In this document: in pieces, positions 37,805 through 43,563 of the stretch
How positions within the stretch are numbered: position 1 is the first letter of the stretch
Layout of the letters: every line of letters begins with the position of its first letter
NCBI GenBank assembly: GCA_021833665.1
Contig: JAKBES010000004.1
Location: forward strand, 1-43,563
Length of the DNA stretch: 43,563 nt
Direction of reading: 5' to 3'
From: Acidobacteriota bacterium
GTDB taxonomy: Bacteria > Acidobacteriota > UBA4820 > DSQY01
Notes under the pieces: generated by a model
The model's input: the letters and a program-made list of their open reading frames with translations, nothing else
The model's database searches: none
Told to the model about the DNA's origin: nothing
Made by a program: the position numbers and the translations under genes

Positions 37805-38722
37805 TCATTCACCGCCTATCTCGCAGGCGACGCCCCTCTCTCTAAAGATCCTCAGCGCCGCCTCGATCCGCGCGGATAGCGGGTGCGGGCCTTGAGGGGC
37901 CATCGGGTACGGCCTGCCCAGGCCCTCGTATTTGTCACGGCCCAGCTCGTGGTAGGGCATGAGTTCGGCCTGGGCGATGCCCAGCGCGGCGGTGAGTGAG
38001 GCGATGGCCGAAAGGTTCTCTTCGGTATCGGTATAACCGGGGACCAGGGGGACGCGCACGATGATCTTGGAGGCGTCTCTCTCGGCCAGGGCGCGAAGGT
38101 TTTGGAGGATCAGCTCGTTGGATGCCCCGGTGCAGCGCTCGTGGAGGTTGGGGGCCACGGCCTTCACATCGAAGAGGAAGAGGCCGATGAGCGGTTCGAG
38201 CTCTAGGAGGGTCTGCGCCGGGACGTGGCCGCAGGTCTCCACCGCCGAGCGGATGCCCAGGCGCTTGCAGCGCAGCAGGAGGTCCTCCAGAAATTCGGGC
38301 TGGGCGAAGGGCTCGCCGCCGGAGAAGGTCACGCCTCCCCCGGAGTTCTCGTAGAAGGCCGCGTCGGCCGCGACCCTGGCCGCGACGTCCTCGGCGGTCA
38401 TGGCCCTCCCCATGACGGCCAGGGCTCCCTGGGGGCAGGCCTCCACGCAGGGCCAGGTCTTGCAGACCCTGCACGCCTCGCGGTCCATGAGGGGGCCCGT
38501 CTGCCCCTCGCGGATCGCCCCGGAGGTGCAATGGTCCTTGCACGCGTAGCACGCCCGGCAGCGGGCCGCGCTGCGGCGCAGTTCGGGCCCGAAGTTCTGG
38601 GATTCGGGGTTGCAGCACCAGAGGCAGCGCAGCGGGCAGCCTTTGAAAAAGACGAGCGTCCGGATCCCCGGCCCGTCGTGCACCGCGTAGTGCTGGATGT
38701 CGAAAATCATCCCTTCAGCCAT
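37805..38722 (-). CDS. Glycyl-radical-enzyme activating protein (radical SAM)
   Basis: 305 residues from the ATG at 38722, which has AAAGGA 6 nt upstream (the track start 38746 is less likely). The radical SAM motif is C29-x3-C33-x2-C36 in FKGCPLRCLWCCNP. It is preceded by HDGPGIRTLVF, the classic activase N-terminus. Two extra cysteine clusters (CRACYACKDHC and CRVCKTWPCVEAC) are ferredoxin-like inserts. These are typical of activases for non-PFL glycyl radical enzymes and absent from short PflA. Later motifs are TFSGGEPFAQPEF, ETCGH and DVKA. It uses SAM and electrons to install the glycyl radical on the enzyme encoded directly upstream (38898-41420). The two genes are separated by a 175-nt hairpin-forming spacer. 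Oxygen-sensitive chemistry implies anaerobic or microaerobic expression. Confidence 0.95.
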   Translation of the reverse strand: MAEGMIFDIQHYAVHDGPGIRTLVFFKGCPLRCLWCCNPESQNFGPELRRSAARCRACYACKDHCTSGAIREGQTGPLMDREACRVCKTWPCVEACPQGALAVMGRAMTAEDVAARVAADAAFYENSGGGVTFSGGEPFAQPEFLEDLLLRCKRLGIRSAVETCGHVPAQTLLELEPLIGLFLFDVKAVAPNLHERCTGASNELILQNLRALAERDASKIIVRVPLVPGYTDTEENLSAIASLTAALGIAQAELMPYHELGRDKYEGLGRPYPMAPQGPHPLSARIEAALRIFRERGVACEIGGE

Positions 38723-38753
38723 GGAGTCCTTTAAAGATAACCACAAACGATTG

Positions 38754-38836
38754 AACCGCGAAGGCGCGAAGATCGCAAAGATTTCTTCTGGTAGAAATGA
38801 ATTTGTCCCCTTTGCGCGCTTAGCGTCTTAGCGGTT
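38754..38836. repeat. Long imperfect inverted repeat between glycyl radical enzyme and activase
   Basis: The 27-nt arms (AACCGCGAAGGCGCGAAGAT... and ...CGCTTAGCGTCTTAGCGGTT) match at 22 of 27 positions across a 29-nt AT-richer loop. The AACCGC-AAG-CGC-AAG type is a recurrent intergenic hairpin in many genomes. In the mRNA it would fold between the two cistrons. Confidence 0.88.
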
Positions 38837-38897
38837 AAGGGCTTATCACCTTAATACCTCTTAGCAGTTCAGCGGTCATGGCTCGCGCGGCCCGTGG

Positions 38898-41420
38898 TTA
38901 CAGCCCGTGCTCGGTGCGCCAGATGACCTGGTCCTGGAGGGCCTTGCTCATCTCGACCCAGTAGGCGGAGAAGCCGGCCACGCGCACGACGAGGTCGCGG
39001 TAGTGCTCGGGGTGGGCCTGCGCATCCTTGAGCATGGCCGAATCCACCACGTTGAACTGCACGTGAAAGCCGGGACCGTCGAAGTAGGTCTTGATGAGGG
39101 CCAGGAGGTTGCTCGATCCGCGATCCCCGCGCAGGGAGGAGGGGTGAAATTTGAGGTTCAGCAGCCCGCCGCGGATCTTCGTGTGATCCACCTTCAGGGA
39201 GGAGCGCACGACGGCCGTGGGGCCCTGCGTGTCCGTCCCCGGGTAAGGCGAGGTCACCCCGTCCGCCAGGGGCTCCCCGGCGCGCCGCCCCTCCGCCGAC
39301 GCGGCGCACGCCTTGCCGAAGGGCACCGGCGTGGAGATGGCCAGCATGGAGGGGTCGTAGGGCTTCCCGAGGTAGTTCTCCTGCCCCTTCACCCAGCCGC
39401 AGTACTCCTCGAACAGCCTGAGGAAGATGGCGTCCACGAACTCGTCGTCGTTCCCCCACTTGGGCACCGAGAGGGCCTTGTGACGCAGGGCTTCGTGGCC
39501 CTCCCAGTTCGCGTCCAGGGCCGCCTTCAGCTCCTGAAGCGTGCATGCCTTCTCCTCGAACACGAGCCGCTTGATCACGGCCAGGGAGTTGGCCACGTTC
39601 ACGAGACCCGAAGAGAGGGTCGTGGGCGTCCCGTTGTGCACCGCGCCCCCGTCGTCCATGCAGCGCCCGCGCCCGATGCAGTCCTTCACGAAGGCCGAGC
39701 AGAAGACCAGGGGCACCGTCTGCCGGTGGGCCGCCATGACGTAATTCCAGTACTGCTGCCAGTGGCGGACGGCGGGGCGCATCTTCTCCAGATAGGAGCG
39801 CTCCACGTCCTCGTAGGTCTCCAGGGGCCGGGGCGAGAAGAGGCGGACGCCCGTGACCGGGTCCGCGCCGTCGTTCATGACCAGGTCCATGAGCTTGCCG
39901 TGGTTCACGAACCCCGCCTGGACCACGCCGTAGGACATGCCTCCCAGGACGGGTTCTGTGCAGCCGCCCATGGCGGCGTGCTTGCGGATCGTCTCCACCC
40001 CCAGCCCGCTCGCCGCCAGCTCGTGCGCCACGAAGGTCTTCAGATTGAAGAAGGCCGGGTAGCCCACCCCCGTCTTCACGCATTCCGCCGCCTTCATGAG
40101 GAAGGGCCGTGAGAGCGCGTCGTCGTACCAGACGGAGAGCGTCGGCTGGGTCATCTGCATGTTGATCTGGGCCTGGAGGATGGCGAGCGAGGTCTCGTTG
40201 TCGGCCCCGCTGCCGTGTTCGTCAAGCCCGCCCAGGATGCAGTTCTGGTAGAGGTTCCCGTGGCCGAGCCCCTGCCAGCTCAGGCTGGCGATGTACTCCA
40301 CCTGGGTCATCTTGACGAAGAGCTCCTCGAACCACCCCACCGCTTCGTCCCATGAAACTCCCTCGTCTCGGACGAAGTAGGGGTGCAGGATCTGGTCGAG
40401 GCGACCCGGGGAGAAGCCCAGGTGGGCGCCTTCCAGGTGGCCGAGGATGTAGGTGAACCAGTAGGACTGGACGGCTTCCCTGAATGTGCGCGGAGGCAGG
40501 GCGGGCACGCGCCGGCAGGTTTCGGCGATGTCCAGGAGCTCCTTCTGCCTCGCGGGGTCGTGCTCGCTGGCGGCGAGCCGCTTGGCCTCCGCCGCGTAGT
40601 TCTCCGCCAAACGCAGGGCCCCTTCGAGCACGCGCCGGGCCCCTCGCCAGAAATGGAGCTTGGCGCCGTCCTTCAGGCCGCCGGGCCTGAAAGCCGCGAT
40701 CTTCTGGCTGATCTCCTCGATGATGGCCCGGTAACCTTTGCTCAGGGCGGTCTCGAAATCCAGGATTAGGCGCCCCTCGGGGCAGGGGTCGTGGGGGGCC
40801 GTGTAGAGGTTGATGGTCCAGCCGTCCTCAATGAACCGGGCCTGCGGGAACTCCTTCTTCCAGAGCCGGTCCCCCACCTCCATCATGCATTTGTCTTCCC
40901 AGTACTCGCAGAGGCCCTTGAAGCACTCCATGTCCTGGTCGGAGATCAAGAATTTGCCCGACAGGACCTGGTACCCCTTCTCGCCCGCTTCCTCGCGGGC
41001 CCTGGCGATGCCGCCGCCTTGGCCCTGGTCGATGTTCTTCTGCTGGGCGTCCTGCTCCTGCTTGCGGATCTCCCTCAGGAAGGGCCCCGCGGCGTAGTTC
41101 AGGTAGGGCACGGCGCCTCGGATGAACCGCGTCTTGTTGGCCACGATCCTGTCGCCCGCATGGATGACCGGCGTGAGGCGCTCCAGGGCGAAGGCGTGGT
41201 CCTCCGCGCGGCGCTCCAACACTTCCATGCCGTCCGTCCGCCGGTGGGATTCGGTGAGGAGGCTGATGTACTCCAAGTCCACCACGAGGGGCGCGTCGAG
41301 GTACCGCCTCTTGAGGAAGGCCGACCGCTCCGTGGAGGGCGAGCTCTTGACCTCGCGGGGCGTAAAGGCCTGGGGGGTGACAAGTTCGGTCGTCGGGTCC
41401 TGGGGCTCGTTTGGCAACAT
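38898..41420 (-). CDS. Glycyl radical enzyme, Cys-x-Glu lyase/dehydratase type, substrate unknown
   Basis: 840 residues, full length for the PFL/glycerol-dehydratase family. The active-site thiyl motif is GGCTEP with Cys487 and Glu489. The glycyl radical motif RVAGFSAYW has Gly816, near the C-terminus. The Cys-x-Glu pattern is that of eliminating or decarboxylating members (diol dehydratases, choline lyase, HypD, isethionate lyase), not of pyruvate formate-lyase, which has Cys-Cys. Well-known members have Val at the middle position (GCVEP). Here it is Thr, followed by VLGGMSYG rather than the KTEGW-like stretch I associate with dehydratases. The substrate therefore cannot be named. It is expressed with its activase downstream. 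There are no microcompartment shell genes or dehydrogenase partners in the window. Confidence 0.93.
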   Translation of the reverse strand: MLPNEPQDPTTELVTPQAFTPREVKSSPSTERSAFLKRRYLDAPLVVDLEYISLLTESHRRTDGMEVLERRAEDHAFALERLTPVIHAGDRIVANKTRFIRGAVPYLNYAAGPFLREIRKQEQDAQQKNIDQGQGGGIARAREEAGEKGYQVLSGKFLISDQDMECFKGLCEYWEDKCMMEVGDRLWKKEFPQARFIEDGWTINLYTAPHDPCPEGRLILDFETALSKGYRAIIEEISQKIAAFRPGGLKDGAKLHFWRGARRVLEGALRLAENYAAEAKRLAASEHDPARQKELLDIAETCRRVPALPPRTFREAVQSYWFTYILGHLEGAHLGFSPGRLDQILHPYFVRDEGVSWDEAVGWFEELFVKMTQVEYIASLSWQGLGHGNLYQNCILGGLDEHGSGADNETSLAILQAQINMQMTQPTLSVWYDDALSRPFLMKAAECVKTGVGYPAFFNLKTFVAHELAASGLGVETIRKHAAMGGCTEPVLGGMSYGVVQAGFVNHGKLMDLVMNDGADPVTGVRLFSPRPLETYEDVERSYLEKMRPAVRHWQQYWNYVMAAHRQTVPLVFCSAFVKDCIGRGRCMDDGGAVHNGTPTTLSSGLVNVANSLAVIKRLVFEEKACTLQELKAALDANWEGHEALRHKALSVPKWGNDDEFVDAIFLRLFEEYCGWVKGQENYLGKPYDPSMLAISTPVPFGKACAASAEGRRAGEPLADGVTSPYPGTDTQGPTAVVRSSLKVDHTKIRGGLLNLKFHPSSLRGDRGSSNLLALIKTYFDGPGFHVQFNVVDSAMLKDAQAHPEHYRDLVVRVAGFSAYWVEMSKALQDQVIWRTEHGL

Positions 41421-41468
41421 AGCCTACCCTTTCCTTTTAGCGTCCTGCCGTTGGCAGGCCGTTCTCCC

Positions 41469-41490
41469 CGGCCGATCAACGACCGGCCGC
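41469..41490. repeat. Palindromic repeat CCGGCCGATCAACGACCGGCCG
   Basis: Inverted arms CGGCCG around ATCAACGAC, similar to 37715-37737. The 116-nt spacer 41421-41536 also holds TCTTTTCAATTCGCAA, shared with the spacer near 37508. It contains no gene. Confidence 0.8.
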
Positions 41491-41536
41491 TGTTAAGACC
41501 CCCTCACCAATCATGATCTTTTCAATTCGCAATTTT

Positions 41537-42730
41537 CTATTTTCTCCCCCCACCCTGCCTCTGCACCGCCCCCTTAGCCCGAACGACCCTGAACACCTTC
41601 CTCGCCTGGCCGGCCCACCGGTAGGGATACAGGGCCCACAAGGGCCAGCGGTGCTTCAGGGGATACCGCGCTCTCATCCAGGCCCTCGGGGGGAAGACCA
41701 TGTGGCCAATGACGCTCGCCTTGGCGCCCCAGGATTCCCCGTGCAGGACGGCTTGAATGAACATGGCGTTGGTGTAGTCGTCGCCGGACAGGCTGGCCCC
41801 TGAGCCGTCCTCGCCGGCTGTCTCTCCCAATTCATCGGCAAAGCCCGCCGGAACGGCGCCGCCCAGGAGATCTTCCGTCCACGCCAAACCGCGGGACACG
41901 GCGCGCGCAAAGCCCGTGGCGACGGACAGATCCTTGAGCCTGTCCCACCGGAAGTCCGTCCCCGCCACCTTCAGCACTTGGGCCACATCCACGATGGCCT
42001 GAAACTTGGGCGGCTCCGCCCCGTGCGCCACGAGGGCGTGGGCAAAGGTGATGACCACGAAGGCCTCCGGGCAGAGGCCGCGCGCCGTGCGGCCGTCCAC
42101 GTCCACCTCGGCCATCTCCTCCCACAGGCATGAAAGCGCGGGGGCCCGTTTATCCTTGGGCGGATAGATCATGGACCCGTGAACCTCCACGGTGAATTTC
42201 GAGGAGGCGTTCATGAGCGCCGTGAGGTGGTGATGCGTCGCCCAGGAGTCTCCGCCCAGCTCCATGGCGGTCTCTGCGTACCCCATGGATTTTAGAATCT
42301 CGAAGGCCCGCTCCGCCTCTTTCAGATCGGTGAACAGGGCGTCCACATCGGACATGGGCCGCAGGTACGGCGCTGGATAGAAGGCCCGAGCCGCGTGCGC
42401 CCCCTTCAAGAGGCACGGCGTGAGCCCCGCCTTCGCCCAGCGCTCCAGGATGCCCTCGAACTCCGTCCAGGTCACCGCGGCCGCCGCCTTGTAGCGCCCT
42501 GTTTCCCTGGCCAAACGCTCCCGGCGATCCTCGGGCAAGGCAAGCCAAAGGCCGCCCTTCCCGAGCCCCCAAAGGACCATGGGCAGCGCCGCATGGGCAC
42601 GCAGGAGGTCCACACGGGCTTGGAAGGCCCCATCCTCCAGCTCGGCCAGCGACTCGGGCCTGCACACGGATTCGGCCAGTTCCGTCCAGATCACAGGGAA
42701 GGTATCTCTCAACAGCGCCTGCACCTCCAA
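41537..42730 (-). CDS. Putative nucleotidyltransferase (NTP_transf_5-like)
   Basis: 397 residues. Central motif: CLLKGAHAARAFYP followed by RPMSDVDALF (Asp128 and Asp130), then a C-terminal helical part. The LKG...RxxxDxD pattern is that of the uncharacterised nucleotidyltransferase family NTP_transf_5, part of the pol-beta superfamily, where the two Asp bind metal. The usual GS motif of the superfamily is replaced by KG. The start is uncertain. The track uses TTG at 42730 with a weak site. A GGAGGTG a few codons in could serve a TTG at 42712. Members of this family often lie near polysaccharide or exosortase loci in other genomes. Here it is 116 nt upstream of the glycyl radical enzyme gene in the same direction; a functional link is unproven. 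Confidence 0.78.
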   Translation of the reverse strand: MEVQALLRDTFPVIWTELAESVCRPESLAELEDGAFQARVDLLRAHAALPMVLWGLGKGGLWLALPEDRRERLARETGRYKAAAAVTWTEFEGILERWAKAGLTPCLLKGAHAARAFYPAPYLRPMSDVDALFTDLKEAERAFEILKSMGYAETAMELGGDSWATHHHLTALMNASSKFTVEVHGSMIYPPKDKRAPALSCLWEEMAEVDVDGRTARGLCPEAFVVITFAHALVAHGAEPPKFQAIVDVAQVLKVAGTDFRWDRLKDLSVATGFARAVSRGLAWTEDLLGGAVPAGFADELGETAGEDGSGASLSGDDYTNAMFIQAVLHGESWGAKASVIGHMVFPPRAWMRARYPLKHRWPLWALYPYRWAGQARKVFRVVRAKGAVQRQGGGRK

Positions 42731-42747
42731 CCTATTGTGCCATAAAC

Positions 42748-42779
42748 ACCACGGGCGGCCACGGTGGGCCGCCCCTACG
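42748..42779. repeat. Distant single copy of the GC-rich hairpin repeat
   Basis: The 32 nt beginning ACCACGGGCGGCCACGGTGG are identical to 37544-37575. The next ~25 nt are a degenerate match to the rest of the 51-bp unit. Confidence 0.9.
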
Positions 42780-42820
42780 TAACCTGCACAATCATCGTGG
42801 TGTAGGCTCCCCCGCCTAGC

Positions 42821-42877
42821 GGAGTGCGGCAGCCCTGCTGCCGCAGTTTTCTAGGCGGGAGCAAGCTCCCGCACTCC
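42821..42877. repeat. 57-bp palindromic intergenic repeat, copy 2
   Basis: Same element as 21964-22020 with two substitutions, both in the first hairpin region. The substitutions fall in a loop and at a stem edge, so the fold is preserved. Confidence 0.9.
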
Positions 42878-42947
42878 GGCGGTCTTTTCCTAATATGGCG
42901 GGCGCGGCGTCCGCCCCGCGGATGAAAGGCCAACCCCTTTCCATTCT

Positions 42948-43085
42948 GTCACTGCGAGGGAGTGAAGCGACGAAGCAGTCTCGCCCTATGGCCTGCAAAC
43001 GGCGAGATCGCCACGGGCCTTTCGGCCCTCGCGATGACACCAACCTTGTCACTGCGAGGGAGCGCAGCGACCGCGGCAGTCTCGC
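42948..43085. repeat. GTCACTGCGAGG-type inverted repeat element plus a third arm
   Basis: The left arm GTCACTGCGAGGGAGTGAAG starts at 42948. The right arm, ending CCCTCGCGATGAC at 43038, is its imperfect reverse complement. A third arm, in left orientation, lies at 43048-43085 (GTCACTGCGAGGGAGCGCAG). This resembles the widespread 'GTCATTGCGAGG...GAAGCAATCTC' MITE-like repeat. Together with the neighbouring repeats it fills the 509-nt gene-free spacer 42731-43239. Confidence 0.88.
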
Positions 43086-43130
43086 GTCTAGCCTCTCGCG
43101 TCTAGCCTCTCGCGTCTCGCCTCTCGCTCT
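43079..43130. repeat. 14-bp tandem repeat (CTCTCGCGTCTAGC)
   Basis: About three units of CTCTCGCGTCTAGC with drift (TCTCGC in the third), followed by CTCTCGCTC. It is similar in style to the CGCGTTTCG/CGCTCC tracts near 33.2-33.35 kb. Confidence 0.8.
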
Positions 43131-43176
43131 TTCTTCCCCATTCGCCATTCGGCATTCGACATGTCTTTTCTTGTGT

Positions 43177-43196
43177 GAGCCGTCGCCGACGGCGAA
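43177..43196. repeat. 20-bp palindromic repeat, copy 2
   Basis: Exact copy of 37651-37670 (GAGCCGTCGCCGACGGCGAA), 44 nt beyond the 3' end of the toxin gene. Confidence 0.88.
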
Positions 43197-43239
43197 CCTT
43201 CGAAGGTCTTCATTCATGATCTTCCCTTCCGCCTTCCCA

Positions 43240-43518
43240 CTACCTGTACACCTCGTCGTGAGAACCGATGTCGAGAAGGATGATTTCATTCGATGTCACG
43301 CGGATGAGCGCCACGACCCGGAAGCTGTAGGTGAGAGACACGGCGTGTGTCCCCTTGTGGCGCCCCTTCAGCGGATGTGTCCTCAGGCGGGGGACCAGAG
43401 GGTCCTCGTGCAATTGCTCTAAGAGATCAGCGAACTCGCCCTTCAGTTCAGGGTGCCGCCGGAAGAACTTGCGCGCCGTGGCCAGGAAGGTCTCGGTGCG
43501 CGCAAGCGCCCAGCTCAT
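43240..43518 (-). CDS. RelE/YafQ-family type II toxin (mRNA interferase)
   Basis: 92 residues, the usual size. The helical N-terminus ETFLATARKFFRRHPELK, the central HPLKGRHKGTHAVSL and the C-terminal LDIGSHDEVYR are characteristic of RelE/YafQ-like toxins that cut mRNA on the ribosome. The C-terminal His fits the YafQ-type active site. The ATG at 43518 overlaps the stop of an upstream reading frame as ATGA, the usual antitoxin-toxin arrangement. It starts next to a cluster of intergenic repeats. Confidence 0.88.
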   Translation of the reverse strand: MSWALARTETFLATARKFFRRHPELKGEFADLLEQLHEDPLVPRLRTHPLKGRHKGTHAVSLTYSFRVVALIRVTSNEIILLDIGSHDEVYR

Positions 43519-43563
43519 GTCTCGATTTCGGCCAGGAGCTTGCCGGGGGTCGTTTTGCGCACG
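43515..43563 (-). CDS. Antitoxin, 3' end only
   Basis: The minus-strand frame from the window edge reads RKTTPGKLLAEIET-stop and overlaps the toxin start by 4 nt (ATGA). Position and coupling argue for the cognate antitoxin. Too little is present to name its family. Confidence 0.6.
   Translation of the reverse strand, partial: VRKTTPGKLLAEIET

Noticed and set aside
38869-40083. 404-aa minus and 401-aa plus ORFs (38907-40112) within the glycyl radical enzyme gene
   Set aside because: Both overlap the clearly assigned enzyme with intact Cys and Gly motifs; their compositions are typical of shifted frames.

Overview
The window comes from a high-GC, Gram-negative (outer-membrane-bearing) bacterium. 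The evidence is an outer-membrane polysaccharide export set with a beta-barrel, a type IV pilin/pseudopilin-type protein, and hybrid PAS and propeller-GGDEF signalling proteins. The mix would fit Acidobacteriota (Holophagae-like) or a myxobacterial/deltaproteobacterial relative, but the sequence alone does not settle the phylum. No rRNA, tRNA, CRISPR array, transposase, phage gene or origin was seen.

Region 1 (1-22 kb). The 3' end of a pilin/pseudopilin gene with a strong terminator converges on one very long minus-strand cluster (511-21832) of twelve genes. In transcription order they are: SAM methyltransferase, GT-C protein C3, DPM1-like GT2, TMTC-like GT-C/TPR protein, then eight more polytopic proteins in the order A3 B3 A2 B2 C2 C1 B1 A1. 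A, B (YfhO-like) and C (GT39/ArnT-like) are three recurring, diverged protein types. Nearly all junctions overlap by 1-19 nt or are separated by 10 nt or less, so most of the cluster is probably translationally coupled. The likely logic is that the GT2 charges polyprenyl phosphate with a sugar, and up to ten GT-C membrane enzymes transfer sugars at the periplasmic face. The acceptor (pilin, exopolysaccharide or another glycan) is unknown.

Region 2 (22-27.5 kb). This is an exopolysaccharide export operon on the minus strand, behind a near-consensus promoter. It encodes an outer-membrane beta-barrel, a Wza-like OPX protein lacking both a lipobox and the C-terminal outer-membrane helix, and a Wzc-like chain-length regulator/BY-kinase with a ten-tyrosine tail. 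A small secreted protein with its own TTGACA-N17-TACATT promoter follows. The barrel plus truncated OPX suggests a composite OPX/beta-barrel translocon.

Region 3 (27.8-37.5 kb). A secreted glycoside-hydrolase-like protein, a beta-propeller/Y_Y_Y/GGDEF diguanylate cyclase with an I-site (minus strand), and a 1348-residue hybrid histidine kinase with five PAS domains and a receiver (plus strand). The spacers here are full of short direct repeats.

Region 4 (37.8-43.5 kb, minus strand). A glycyl-radical-enzyme activase, a glycyl radical enzyme with a Cys-Thr-Glu active site, a nucleotidyltransferase-like protein of the NTP_transf_5 type, and a RelE/YafQ-like toxin with the end of its antitoxin. 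Several families of palindromic intergenic repeats are scattered here, and some recur elsewhere in the window.

Functional calls rest on motif recognition by eye. No database search or alignment was run.
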